The notes below the pieces were generated by a model. It was not told where the DNA came from and searched no databases. It saw only the letters and a program-made list of their open reading frames with translations. Below are positions 34,901 to 46,757 of a stretch of DNA of 64,000 bases, piece by piece; position 1 is the stretch's first letter, and every line of letters begins with the position of its first letter. The stretch spans positions 28,503,068 to 28,567,067 of the forward strand of contig CM041533.1 in NCBI GenBank assembly GCA_023238725.1, read 5' to 3'. This DNA is from Scortum barcoo (taxonomy: Eukaryota > Chordata > Actinopteri > Centrarchiformes > Terapontidae). A program made the translations under genes and the position numbers.

Positions 34901-36079
34901 TCCTAGTGGGTTGAGCAGATTCACCTCAAATTTGGTGAGGAAGTTGTTAAGACCTTGACAATGACTTATTGCAAACAATTTCAACTTTTCATCAGAGGGC
35001 GTGACTGAGCGAATTTTGATGTCTCACTGTGACTAGAAAAGTAGCTCTTACTTGTGAATACACTGTCCGATCTGTCCCGAATTTCATTTGTTTCATAACA
35101 CTTCTGACCTAAACACATCTACATTTCAATATTCGGTGTCAGTAATAGCGCCACCTAGATACATTTAACGAAGCAGCCCTGAGACTGTGTTTCACCTACG
35201 TGTCTGAAATTTGGTACACGTGTAACATCCCAAGGCCTACAAAAAAGTCTCATGGAGCTAGCCTGCCCCATGCAAAACGATTCTGTAGCGCACCCTAGAA
35301 AAAAGAGGCAGCCCCCGGACTTCATTTCACCGACACGTGTACCATCCTAAAACCTACCAAAAATGCCTTGGACCCATATCCTAATCCTGACAGGCAGTCA
35401 TATATTTTGATTTATGTGTGCAGAAATTCAAGTCATTTTGAGGCCCTGTATTTTAACATACTCTTCCTACAGATTTCATCAGATCGACCTCTGATGTTTT
35501 CTGTTCATTCTACAAGCTGGGGTGATGCTAATTTGCTAAGCTTTTTCAAAGAAAAAATCAAATTTATTTATTTAAAGCCCAAAATCACAAACAATGTTTG
35601 ATGTGTGTTAAACGGTCTGCCTGTGGCAGCATGGCAAATTTCGATTATAACAGGAAGTTGATGTCATTTGCAGGCCTCAGTCTTGAACAAACTCCTCCAA
35701 GAGGATTATCTTCAAATTTAAACTGTACAATCTACAGATACTATATTGTGAAGCTTTTTACTTTTCGTCGAACTGCACATCCGTGGCACTGTGGCAAAGT
35801 TTGATGTTTTCGTCATGAATTCACACATGCATAAAGGCAGATAAGACTCACGCGTTTGCCACCCAGTGTCGAGCTGGTGCCCCCGACATGCCAGCCCCTC
35901 TGATGGGAGCAGGGTGCGAGGGCCAGTTCAGTGCTGTCTGCAGCTTTAATTTTTTCTGGGTTTTTTGTGCACACGCCAACCGCACATGCAGCCTGTTTCA
36001 GTTGCTCCATTCGTTTTTCCCTTTTCTTGGCTTTATTTAGTCTTTCATTCCTTTATTAATCTGTCTTATTTATTCTGTT

Positions 36080-37285
36080 CGTTTACTTCATCTGGTAGGC
36101 AAACTGGGACTCCTGGGCTTCAGCACTCCCCTGTGCAACTGGCTGTTAGACTTCCTCACTGAAAGACCACAGTCTGTGTGGGTCAGCAAGAACACCTCCA
36201 GCGTCATCACCCCCAGCAAGGGCTCTCCCCAGGGCTGTGTCCTGAGCCCTCTGCTGTTCACTCTGATGACACACGACTGTGTCCCAAGGTCTGTCACTAA
36301 CCATATTGTGAAGTTTGCTGACGACACAACAGTGGTGGGCCTCATCAGAGATGACAACGACCTGGCCTACAGAGAGGAGGTGGAGCAGCTGGTGAGATGG
36401 TGTGAAGGCAACAACCTGATCCTGAACGTTGACAAGACCAAAGAGATCATCGTGGACTTCAGGAAGATCCAGCCCAGCCACGCTCCTCTCCTCACCAACA
36501 ACTCGGCCGTGGAGGTGGTCAGCAGCACCAAGTTTTTGGGGGTGCACATCACAGACGACCTCACCTGGTCAGTGCACTTTGTGTCTCTGGTTAAGAGGGC
36601 ACAGCAGTGCCTGCACTTCCTGAGACGGAGAGAGTCCACCTGCCCCCGCCCATCCTCACTATGTTCTACAGGAGTACTGTAGAGAGCATCCTCACCAACT
36701 GCTGCATCTCTGTGTGGTGCGGAGGATGCACTGCTGCTGCTGACTGGATGAATGTGAGGAGAGTGGTGAGGACAGCTGAGAAAATCATCGGGAGCTCCCT
36801 TCCTTCTGTGCAGGACATTGCCTCCTCAGCACTGTGTGTCCCGGGCCAGAAACATGATCAAGAACGCCTCACACCCCCACCATAGACTTTTTTCACATCT
36901 GCCCTCCGGATGAAGATTCTGCAGCATCCAGTGCAGAACAACCAGGTTCAGGAACAGTTTTTTCCCCCTGGCCATCAGACTCTTAAACTCTTAAATCCAT
37001 AGACTGCACTACTCTACTGCACTACTGACACTTTTTAAATCATACCGTACTGCATTTTGCACTGTTTTTGCATTTTGCATTTTGCACTATTTTTTGCCAT
37101 TTGCACTGTCTATGTTCACTGTCTATATTCTATTACTGTTTATATTCTGTAGTTATATTTTTTACTGCCTATATCCTCATTTCACTGTCTTTATTCTATA
37201 TTTTTTATACTGTTGCGAACAAATGCAAAGACATTTTGTTCTGTATACACTGTATATCTGAATGACAATAAATTCTGTCTAAGTC
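36080..37285 (+). mobile_element. 5'-truncated LINE with intact FADD box
   Basis: Plus strand 36080-36680 reads as the C-terminal half of a non-LTR reverse transcriptase: GKLGLLGFSTPLCNWLLDFL, SKGSPQGCVLSPLLFTLMTH, HIVKFADDTTVVGLI (catalytic FADD intact), REEVEQLVRWCEGNNLILNV, DKTKEIIVDFRK and TKFLGVHITDDLTWSVHF. A frameshift near 36620 moves the frame to 36607-36885 (TMFYRSTVESILTNCCISVW, RVVRTAEKIIGSSLPSVQDI). The 3' UTR is rich in TTTTGCACT and TTTATATTCT repeats and ends near 37285 with GACAATAAATTCTGTCTAAG. Related to, but distinct from, the 4-7 kb LINE. Confidence 0.85.
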
Positions 37286-37298
37286 TCAGTACTGTACT

Positions 37299-37556
37299 GC
37301 ATTAGCGGTTATCATCAACGCTAGTGGTTAGCATTAGCCTGCAAGGCTAGCTAATGTTAGCTTTAAGCTCGGGTAACAGTATTGCATCAGATGGCATTTA
37401 ATATTTAACAAGCGTAATGTTGGTTTGATTTACCTTCAGCTCACTGGTCGTCCGTCTCCACCAAATCCTCACCTGGTTTAACTAAAATGCTGGGAATACT
37501 TGACCAATCAGAAATGTTCCGCTGTTACGCCCGCCCACAAAGTTCCTGGTACTCAG
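37299..37556 (+). mobile_element. Harbinger-like MITE fragment
   Basis: Homologous to 21150-21440: TTAGCATTAGCCTGCAAGGC, CTAGCTAATGTTAGCTTTA, TTTGATTTACCTTCAGCTCA, AAATGCTGGGAATACTTGAC and CCGCCCACAAAGTTCCTGGT. Internal plus right-hand portion only. Confidence 0.6.
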
Positions 37557-37559
37557 TAG

Positions 37560-38325
37560 TTAAAGGTGCAGTTGTCAGCATTGAGCAGAGTCTCTCTCTC
37601 CCTGTAAATTTGAACCAGTACAGCTTTAAGTCCCTCCCTCCCCTCCCCCTCCCTCTGCGCTGCCCCTCACAGCCTCTCCCTCCCCCACACAGGTGTAACA
37701 TGTAACATGAACGCGCACGGCTGGCCAGGTGAAAACACACACAGAGGATACACAGGTAAGAAACATGAATTAAACTCCGTTATAGAGATATAACAGACTT
37801 TACAGTGACTTTAGTCTGACTATTCGTTAGCTAGACTTTGTGATAAGGTGATGTGTTTATGCTCAGTCAGCTTGTTTACACGCTAACGCTGTTAGCACTG
37901 TTAGCTTTTAGCTCGTTATTTCAGTAACTGAGACGGAGAGCCAGTAAATTAACTGCTTGTTTATGTTTGTGTCTTTGCCCTTTGTGTGACATTTCTGCCT
38001 GTATATGTTGTTACGGTGAGAGTTTAGAGACTGAGACCATGACGGTGACTTCGCCTGCAGCTCCAGGAGAGGGAAGACGATGACAATGGAGCCCAGCAGA
38101 GGAGAGAGGAGGCCGTGGCGTCTGACAGAGAAGGCCGGGCAGAGAGAGAGTCCGCTGGGCCAAACACCGGAGGAGCTCGGCGCTGAGCGACATCTGTAAA
38201 TAATCTGAGTGCTGTGCTGTACATCGATTTATTATATAGCTTCAAAATGTGTATTTTAACATATTCAAGTAACGTAATTATTTATTATCTGTGTTTTCTA
38301 CAGTGATTTGTGTCTAAAAACAAAT
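37560..38325 (-). repeat. Unclassified repeat, copy 2
   Basis: Reverse-complement partner of 19047-19490. It contains a C/T-rich stretch (CCCTCCCTCCCCTCCCC) and, on the minus strand, CAGATTATTTACAGATGTCG and TATGTTAAAATACACATTTT. Better preserved and longer than copy 1. Minus-strand frames at 38011-38245 are carried by the GC-rich part and show no domain. Confidence 0.6.
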
Positions 38326-38759
38326 ACACCACTTTGCTGTTAAACTGCATTAAAAACTGTATTAAAAAATGTAACTTATTTAAAATAATTTTAAATTATA
38401 ACACTTCAGAAATATTAAGAAGCTTTATTTTGCATAGAAATGACAGAAAAGGTAAGTTACTGCAGATTAAAAATGCCCATTTATGGATCAACATAAACTT
38501 TGATTAGTGATGAAGAGGAGAGAATAAAGAAATGAATATGTGATCAAACAGTTTCATTTATGAATGAAGATCTTGGAGGGACACATTTGTTTTAAAATAA
38601 TCCAAATTAAAATCCCTGAATATATTAATATTAAAAGTAACACAGAGTAAGAAAAATTTTTCATGAAAAATGAACACTCATTTTGTCTGTTCAACATAAC
38701 ACTGACCTGGATTCAGCCATATCATAGACAATAAACAAACAACAAAAAAACGGCCTTTT
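38326..38759. other. Unassigned AT-rich stretch
   Basis: No feature recognised; AT-rich sequence between a repeat copy and a LINE tail. Confidence 0.5.
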
Positions 38760-39076
38760 GACTAGTCTCTGTGCAATAACGCTACACTTCTGTTCACTAT
38801 TATTCATTTCACTGTTTCACTGTTTTGCACTCTGAGATATATTTCTTATGTATATTCTCAGACACACTCCCTCTGTACTATGTACAGGTTTATTTACAGT
38901 TATAGTTATAATTATTTATCTTGGATTATTTTATTTTTTATTTAATTGTATTTTATTTTATTTCATGTCTTATATTTCTTACTGTCTATTCTCCACTGTG
39001 TGTTTTCACTGCTGCTGTTACGCACCGTAAATTTCCCCAGCTGTGGGACTAATAAAGGAATCTGAATCTGAATCAT
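38760..39076 (+). mobile_element. LINE 3' UTR end
   Basis: T-rich 3' UTR with TTTGCACT and TTATTTATTT runs, then ACGCACCGTAAATTTCCCCA and TGGGACTAATAAAGGAATCT, then GAATCTGAATCTGAATC. This is the typical end of a group of fish LINEs, strongly 5'-truncated. Confidence 0.6.
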
Positions 39077-39524
39077 AGAGGTGTGAATCTTCACTAGCCT
39101 CATGACTCATTTCAATTCACCTGCCTTAAATGATAAACCTAAGGTAAACAAAGATGGTCGTAACATTTGTCAGCTGGCAGTTTTTATCAATAGGTTTACA
39201 GACATTTGAAGAAGCTGCAGCTGCAGCGGTGATTTGTAAATATTTCACATCCTGAAATCAGCTGCCACATTACTGTTGTGAACACTGCTGATTAAAAAAC
39301 AAGCAAAAATAAATGTTTTCGACATAAAAAGTAATCGATAGTAATATCTGTTCGGTAAAACAACACTCATGTATTTCAGAGTTCAGATGTTTGTTTGATA
39401 AGGATAAGAGAAACTAATAAGCAGTGAATCACTTCTGAGAACATTTAGCTGTGAGAGCACAGACAAACATTTTGTTGATTTTCTTTCAGAAAAAACAAAG
39501 CTAACTGTTAGCGCTAGCACTTAG

Positions 39525-42415
39525 CATTGGCCTCAGTGAAGCTGGCCTGAAGGTGCTCAAAAACTCGCACCCCCCTAAAGTTGGGCATAAAATTTTAGTA
39601 TTTTATGGGTCCCGGGCACGGGCGACCAAAAATGGCTCGATGGTGCCACCTATGTCTGTGTTTTCGGAGGGTCCCCATTGGTCACGGTTTGACCTACGCG
39701 TATGAAATTTGGAGGGGTTATGTAACATGCCAAGATGCACAAAAAATCCTCTTGGAGCCATGGTCTAATTCCAACAGGAAGATCTTTTAGATCAAAAATC
39801 ATATTTTGGCACGATTTTGGCCTCGATTTCCAGACCTCGTACTTGAACAAACTTCTCCTAGAGCTTTGATCCGATCGTCTTCAAATTTAGGCTGTATAAT
39901 CTTGAGACATGGGCAATCGTAAATTGCGAAGCTTTTAACTTCTCCAACAGGAAGTCCGCCATTTTGAATCAAAAGTCCAATTTTGGCACGATTTTGGCCA
40001 TTTCCTCGCCTCACACTTGAACGAACTCCTCCTCTAGAGATTTGATCCAATCGGCTTCAAATTTGGACTGTACGATCTGGAGAATTTTGATGTTTCGCCA
40101 AAAAACAGGAAGCAGCTCTAACTCGGCTATACATTATTGAATCAGGCCGAAATTGCACTTTTGATTATAGTCCAGACCTGAATAAATTTATACAACAATA
40201 TTCAGTTATGGATATAGTGCCACCTGTTGGCGACAGGAAGTGTCATGTTTTACATTATGATAGCCTCCTCAGAAGTGGTTGAGCACATTCACGTCAAACT
40301 TGGTGTGGAAGTTGTCAAGGCCGTGGTGATGACATCTGACAAAAAATTTCAACTTTTCATCAGGGTGTGGTCGTGACAGCGCGGCGAATTTCGGTCTCGC
40401 CATGACTAGACATGTTGCTCTAACTTACATATACAAGGTCTTAACTGCCCCAAATTTTATTGGTTTAATACGATTTCTGCATTTGAATTTTCACGTTGAG
40501 GAATAGCGCCACCTAGATAGATTTGACGAAGCAGCCCCGCTTCAAGGCCTACTAAGTCTCTTGGAGCTAGACCACCTGATGCAAAACGGCTCTGTAGCGC
40601 CCCCTAGACATTTTTAAAAATGCGACCCCATTTGATTAATGTGTGGCACATTTTTTGAATAGGAGCAATTTCCAATCTTCTGCCCATTCTGCCCCGGGAC
40701 TACATTTGACCTATGTATCTGAAAGTTGGCACACACATATAACATCACAAGCCCTACAAAAAAGTCTCCTGGAGCTAGACCGGTTGATGCAAATTGGCTC
40801 TGTAGCACCCCCTAGAAATTTTCAAAAAAGCAGCCCCTGGACTGTGTTATATCCGATAATGTTATGTCCGATATATATGAAATTTGGCACACACATGTAT
40901 TCTCATGAGCTCTACAAAAAATTCTCTTGGAGCCATGTCCTAAACCCAAGACAAAATCAGATATTTTCACTTATGTGTGCAGATTTGCCATAATTTCAGC
41001 CATTTTGTGGCCTTGTATTTTAATATACTCTAATGTACTTTTAACAGATTTCATCAGATCCACTTCTAATTTGAAATGTAGAATCTAAAGACATAAAGAC
41101 TAAAGACATTCATTTTCATCAAAAATTGCATGCGTGGCAGCGTGGCGTATTTCGACATTTGACTTATAATAAGTCATTGTAGGTTTCACACTTTAACGAA
41201 CTCGTAGAGATTTGGTCAGATTGGCTTCAAATTTAAACTGGAGAATCTAAAGACAAGAGTGATGCTAAATTGTGAAGCTTTTTTAGTTTTCATCGAACGG
41301 CGTGTTTGTGGGGGCATGGCAAGGTTTGATGTTTTGCCATGAAACAGGAAGCAGCTGCTGAGGGGCTTGTGATGCTCAGAAATCGACAAAATTTGGCAAA
41401 TTCATCAGGTAAAATCTCACTAGAAACGTTGGTCTCAGTATGATAAAATGGCTCCATAGCGCCCCCTAAAAGATTCAAAGAAGCAGTCAGCAGTAAACAT
41501 TTCAGCTACGTTTGAACTTCACAGTCCATGTAATGGCTTCTAAAGTTCACGTGTGTTTTCCACCCGGTGTTGAACCGGTGACCCCCCCAACATGCCAGCC
41601 CCCCTGGACCCAGAAAAGTGCGGAAGTGCGAGAGGGCCCGTCCAGTGCTGCTTTGCGTGTGAAAGCGTGATTTCGAAAACGCGTGAAAATTTGCAAGTGC
41701 ACTTCCCCAAGGTCAGGACGTAAAATTACGTATTTTATGGGTCCCGGGCACACGCGTAAAAAAAAATGGCTCAACTGCGCCACTTGTGTGTGTGTTTTTG
41801 GAGGGGCCCCTGGACACGGTTTCAACTACGTGTATAAAATTTGGAGAGGTTATGTAACATACCAAGACGCACAAAAAAGCCTCATGGAGCCATAGTCTAA
41901 TTCCAACAGGAAGTCCGCCATTTTGAATTGCGTTATTTTGGCCTATTTTGAGGCCTTGCATTTTAACGTACTCCACCTACAGATTTCATCCGATCCACTT
42001 CTAATTTGAAATGTAGAATCTAGAGACATGGGTGATGCTAAATTGCGAAGCGTTTTCATTTCTATCAAAAATTGCATGCGTGGCGGCATGGCGTATTTCG
42101 ATATTTGACTTAAAATAGGAAGTCATTGCAGGTTTCACACGAACTCCTCCTAGAGATTTGGTCAGATTGGCTTCAAATTTGAACTGTAGAATCTAAAGAC
42201 ATGAGTGACACTAAAATTGTGAAGCTTTTTAGTTTTCGTCGAACAGCGTGTTTGTGGGGGCGTGGCAAAGTTTGATGTTTCAATGTTCCGACACTAAATT
42301 GCGAAGCGTTTTCATTTCTATCAAAAATTGCATGCGTGGCGGCGTGGCAAATATCAATATTTGACTTAATACAGGAAGTTGATGTCCTTTGTAGGCCTCA
42401 CACTTTAACGAACTC
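39525..42415 (+). repeat. Unclassified long fish repeat, copy 2, with internal ~2.1 kb periodicity
   Basis: Contains two related blocks about 2.1 kb apart: 39605-39795 and 41735-41925 share GGGTCCCGGGCAC, AAAAATGGCTC, GTGTTTTTGGAGG-like, ATGTAACAT.CCAAGA, and TCTAATTCCAACAGGAAG. Other phrases recur inside (AATTTGAAATGTAGAATCTA at 41067 and 42002; TGTAGCGCCCCCTAGA-type boxes at 40591 and 40803). Homologous to copy 1. No protein frame. It ends abruptly near 42415 at the exon-like block. Confidence 0.65.
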
Positions 42416-42419
42416 CCAA

Positions 42420-43895
42420 GATTTGGACACTATGGAGGTCCTCAGAGCTGACATGTTGATGGAAATGGGGAAGACCGATAAAGACAGCATAATCTTCTCA
42501 GTGATAGACACCAAAATGAACAAGACCTTTGCTGCAAGAAGGCTTGAGATTGTAAATTCAAGACCCTCTGTGCTGCATGTCAAGGAAAGATGGCCAGCTT
42601 TTTTCCTGGAAAGCCAGGTACATTAGGTGCATATATTTAGAGCTTTGGAATGTAGTTGATTTGATGTACTGGTCACACTCCTTACGTAACGAGTTGTAGC
42701 TAGCTATCATCTGAGACACATAGACTTATTTAGACTTATAGACACATAGAGTTATTATTGATATGTTTTTTATGTTATGGGGGAGTGATTTAAGTCACTT
42801 TGTTTCTATTAGGTTTTTGCAGAATACCAGCGTGTCAACAACCTGCAGCTGAGTGTTGAACTGTATGCTGCACTGGATAAACACACTGAGCGTTTGGTGG
42901 CTCCAGCCACAGAGATGCAGGGAAAATCTGGTCGAAGTGCTCAGAAGATCTGCTCCATCTTAAAGGCATACTCTCAAGGCAAACTACAACTATGTCCTCA
43001 GCACATCCTAAGGATAAGCACAAGGGCTGGTCTGAGCATATTTTAATGGATCAATATTAACTAAAATTAACTACTAAAAGTACTAAGTACTACTTTTTTA
43101 TCCACCTCAGTTTGCTAACATTAGTGCTGCTCTCCTTTGCAACAGTCTACAGTGTGAGAAACTATAAGTGTATGTAAGTGAAAATTGGATGACATGAAAG
43201 TAAACAATTATTTTTGGCACACTGGTGTGATTGACTCTCTTATCTCTTCTCTCTATTCCTTTTTATCAAAGAGCAGTATATTGAACACTCAACTAGCAGC
43301 TTCCCATTTTGTCCACTTCAAATAGCAAATATTGCAAGTGTTATGTTACTATGTTACTTCACAACATGCCAAAAGTAGATTTTTCTGTGGTTAGTTTGTC
43401 TGTACACAGCCAAAGGTCATTTGCGAAGGAGGAATCTCCACTCTGTAACACCTGTACAATCATGAGTAAACTTGAGTGTTTTCATATTTCCCACAACTCC
43501 AGCAGATTTATAGGTCTTCTCTCGAGCTGATCGCTTCACGTCAATTTCAGGAGTTACATTTGCCTAGTTAGACATTGATTTATATGTTTATCAAAAGCAT
43601 ATGCTTATCTAATTATAGTAGTTAGACAAATATAAGTATCTAATCTAATTTGGCATACGAAAAGAACTCAGATTGGGATCCAGGCCAAAAAGATGACTCT
43701 GGACTTACCTAGTAAATAAAGAAAATAATTAGCACAGTAACGTCTGCAGAAAAATGTAACTATATATAGTTGGCATTTTTTAATTTTGATCCCTTTGTGT
43801 TTTACTTCAGCAAACATGAGACATCAATTGCTGTTCTTCGGTGTCTACCAGTGCTGCTGCAAGAAGACGACGCAGAGCTGTTCTACACCTGCAAG
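42420..43895 (+). pseudogene. SAMD3-like gene remnant, three exon-like blocks
   Basis: Three blocks with splice signals encode a protein resembling the C-terminal region of multicopy fish proteins annotated SAMD3-like or uncharacterised. Block A (about 42420-42617) reads DTMEVLRADMLMEMG, ARRLEIVNSRPSVLHVKERW and PAFFLESQ, then a GTACAT donor. Block B starts 42813 after TTTCTATTAG in the same phase: VFAEYQRVNNLQLSVELYAA and LDKHTERLV. It reads open for about 78 codons to a TAA at 43045. Block C (43811-43895, after TTTTACTTCAG) reads KHETSIAVLRCLPVLLQEDD and AELFYTCK, then GTGGGC. No start codon, SAM domain or 5' half is present, and block A abuts a repeat. Either a truncated pseudogene or exons captured by a mobile element. 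The family call rests on remembered motifs (ERWPA.F...Q, E...R....L......LD.H). Confidence 0.45.
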
Positions 43896-45165
43896 GTGGG
43901 CTCATATGTGCTTTACATGGGCAAGCAATAGTAGGTTGGGCAGAATACATACAGAAATAAGAGCAGCGTCTATCTTCAAATCTAACTCTCCAAAAGAAAA
44001 CAAATAAGCATATCTCAAGCACAGTAACACCTGCAAGGTGGGCTCATATGCGTTCATCTCCTTTATGTTGAATATGCCAGGCAATTCCCAGACGCATTTA
44101 CATCTCAGAGTTTACCTAAAAGTATGAACAGCGCCATCTGGTGACAGTTCAAATATTGTAATATGCTTTATTATTAAGAAAAGAATTGTTTTGATCATTA
44201 AAGTTGATCAGTATCATGTACTGAAGCGTCATCTACTGTAAATTGAATTGTGATGGTTTAAATGCTGGTCAACGTCCAGTGGTCTTTTTCATAAGGAGCT
44301 TCCATATAGTTTTTTCCATCTTAATGTTGGTTTCTTCTGAGTACTCTAATTGGCTCCCTCCTAACCCTCAAGAACATGTATGTTGAATCGACTTTTCATG
44401 ACAGATGTTCAATTATGCACACTTTTTGGTAACAGTAAATTATGAGACAATTATGAAAACAACCAGATATATTGTGTTTGGTTCACCTCTTTATATTTGG
44501 TCATGAACAAATTTTTTTATACGGCATTTAGTGTAACAAATGTAGACATTTTGGCACAATATTTTTGTGTCTAGAACACCAGTTTAATTATGTTTTCAAA
44601 GAAAGATATTATATGCTTAATGCACACAAAGAAAGAACTTAGAAGAAAATAAATAAGTTTAAATAACATAAAATATGTAGTTTAAATGCCCAATGATACA
44701 CGTGTCACCATAATCTAAAAGATCTTTGTTACTTGCTCTAAAAAATACTTGATGGAAAATTAATGTAAGACGGTTAACTGTACACAAAATATTTCAGTTT
44801 AGTCACATCATTGAGTTTGTGTTGAAAAACCACTGATATATACATTTAACAACTCAATAACTTTGTGTTATGCATACTAGATATTTTCACCAAAAATGAC
44901 ATAGAATTCTGTGTCATTAAAAAAAAAAAATTATCACTTGATTATAAATGTGTTTAACTAACATAAATTTTCCAATAAATGTTTGAGTGAGCAAATAGGA
45001 ATTTATTTGAACAATTAAACATTTTATGTTATTTTGACAATTAAATTATAATATATAAATGTTGTGTATACATAAAATAACTAGATTATGATTAATTATT
45101 TTGTATGTGTTTAATAAACATAAAAATAAATATTCTGTAACCTGGTAATTTTATGTTATATAAGA
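43896..45165. other. Unassigned AT-rich stretch with a short direct duplication
   Basis: ACACCTGCAAGGTGGGCTCA-type sequence at 43886-43909 is repeated at 44026-44049. This duplicates the end of exon-like block C with its donor. The rest is very AT-rich and no feature was recognised. Confidence 0.5.
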
Positions 45166-45929
45166 TACAGTGGATATAAAAAGTCTACACACCCTTGTTC
45201 AAATGCCAGGTTTTTGTGATGTAAAAAATGACACCAAGATAAATAATTTCACTAAACATTTTCCACCTTTCATGTCACCCATAACCTGTAGAATGCAATT
45301 GAAAAACAAACTGAATTTTTTAGGGAGGTAAAGTAAAAATAAACAACTGAGATAATGAGGTTGCACAAGTGTGCACACCCTCTTATAACTGGGGGTATGG
45401 CTGTGTTCAGATTTAACCAATTACATTCAAACTTCATGTTAAATGGGAGTCAGCACACACCTGTCGCCACTTAAAGTGCCTCTGATTAACCCCAAATAAA
45501 GTTCAGCTGTTCTAATAGGCTTTTCTTCTGTGGGGTGATCTGAAGAGGGCTGTGCATAGGAGATGCCCTCACAATCTGTCAGATTTGGAGCAGTTTTGCA
45601 AAGAAGAGTGGGCAAATATTGCCACATCAAGATGTGCCATGCTGATAGACTCTTACCCAAAAAGAACTGAGTGCTGTAATTAAAGCCAAAGGTGCTGCAA
45701 CAAAGTATTAGTTTAAGGGTGTGCATATTTATGCAACCAGGTTATTTTAATTTTTTTTTTTTTTCCCTATAAAGGTTTCAGTTTGTTTTTCAATTGCATT
45801 GTACAGGTTATAGGTCACATTAAAGGTGGAAAAAGTTATTTTAGAAATTATTTATCTTGGTGTCATTTTTTTACATCACAAAAACCTGGCATTTGAACAG
45901 GGGTGTGTAGACTTTTTATATCCACTGTA
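45166..45929 (+). mobile_element. Internally deleted Tc1-like element (MITE-like)
   Basis: Same family and orientation as 8073-9665, with both ends intact: TACAGTGGATATAAAAAG at left, CTTTTTATATCCACTGTA at right, TA borders. The left 360 bases match the 5' UTR of the full element (TATAACTGGGGGTATGGCTG, CCCCAAATAAAGTTCAGCTG). They are joined at 45528-45533 directly to GGTGATCTGAAGAGGGCTGT of the transposase C-terminus. About 0.9 kb encoding the DNA-binding domain and all catalytic residues is missing. At 764 bases it is a classic non-autonomous derivative. Confidence 0.88.
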
Positions 45930-46467
45930 TATATTTTTTGTTGGTATGACATAGACTTAAATGCTTAAAAGACACAAATTATTTTGTCGTGTGATTAAAA
46001 AAAATTGGTTGAACTAACATAAATTTCCAGTCAAACAAGGGTCAATTGACACATTTATTTTTGTGTCAGTCTTACTCAAAACTTTCATGTTACTGTACTG
46101 TATGAAACTAAAAGTTTTGATTGCAAGCTGTTTCCAAAAAAAATTAAAGTTGAATGAGCAAACAGTGTGTCATAATATACTGTGACAAACTGTTGACCAG
46201 TGCTTTATTAATCATGACTTCCTCTTATCCCACTGCCACTGCGCAATTGACACAATGACATGGTCATGAACAACGTTCTTCCCCATGCACTGGCTGGAAA
46301 TACATGTACTTCCCATTTTGAATATTTCTAACACATCCACCGTATTTCTACCTTTATTAAAGCAGAATTATATGGCCACTTGGGGGCAGCATAACCAACT
46401 GTAAACACACATTCTAACACAGTAACACAATATTAATGTTGTTGAGCAACGTGATCAGTTTTTAAAA
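45930..46467. other. Unassigned AT-rich spacer
   Basis: Nothing recognised. It holds A/T runs and short phrases such as GGTTGAACTAACATAAATTTCCAG that resemble the flank at 44950-44980 (TTTAACTAACATAAATTTTCCA), so the area may be one older repeat split by the Tc1 derivative. Confidence 0.45.
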
Positions 46468-46757
46468 AATCCATCCATCCATTTTCCTAACCCGCTTTTA
46501 TCCTGAGAACACAGGGTCACGTGGTGCTGGAGCCTGTCCCAGCTATCTTTGGGCGCGAGGCAGGGTACACCCTGGATTGGACGCCAGTCAATCGCAGGGC
46601 TAACACAGATGACAGACAACCATTCACACTCACATACACACCTAGGGGCAATTTAGACTTATCAATTAACCTAACCTGCATGTCTTTGGATTGTGGGAGG
46701 AAGCTGGAGTACCCAGAGAGAACCCACGCAGGCACAGGGAGAACATGCAAACTCCTT
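46468..46757. repeat. Fish interspersed repeat, probable RTE-type LINE 3' region
   Basis: Begins with CCATCCATCC units and contains TTATCCTGAGAACACAGGGT, GGAGCCTGTCCCAGCTATCT, CAGGGTACACCCTGGATTGG, CAACCATTCACACTCACATA, AACCTGCATGTCTTTGGATT and AGAACCCACGCAGGCACAGG. This is one of the most abundant fish repeats. Related copies are at 58298-58500 and, diverged, at 32515-32740. The plus-strand reading frame across it is a by-product. Confidence 0.7.

Larger units (their letters stand above)
33040..35990 (+). repeat. Unclassified long fish repeat, copy 1 (hAT-interrupted)
   Basis: Starts GGGCCCAAGCACCAAAGGCC. Characteristic phrases recur in copy 2 (39525-42415): ACAGGAAGTGGCTGTAA, GACAGGAAATGTCATGTTTTACATTA, GTTGAGCAGATTCACCTCAAA, AGCGCCACCTAGATACATTT, and CGAGCTGGTGCCCCCGACATGCCAGCCCCTCTG near the end. 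No protein frame. Comparison with copy 2 shows that the hAT element at 33456-34900 was inserted later: copy 2 runs straight through (GATAGCCTCCTC, AGTGGTTGAGCACATT). Confidence 0.65.

Noticed and set aside
36146..36547. 133-codon minus-strand frame
   Set aside because: Antisense to the LINE with SPQGCVLSP and FADD on the plus strand.
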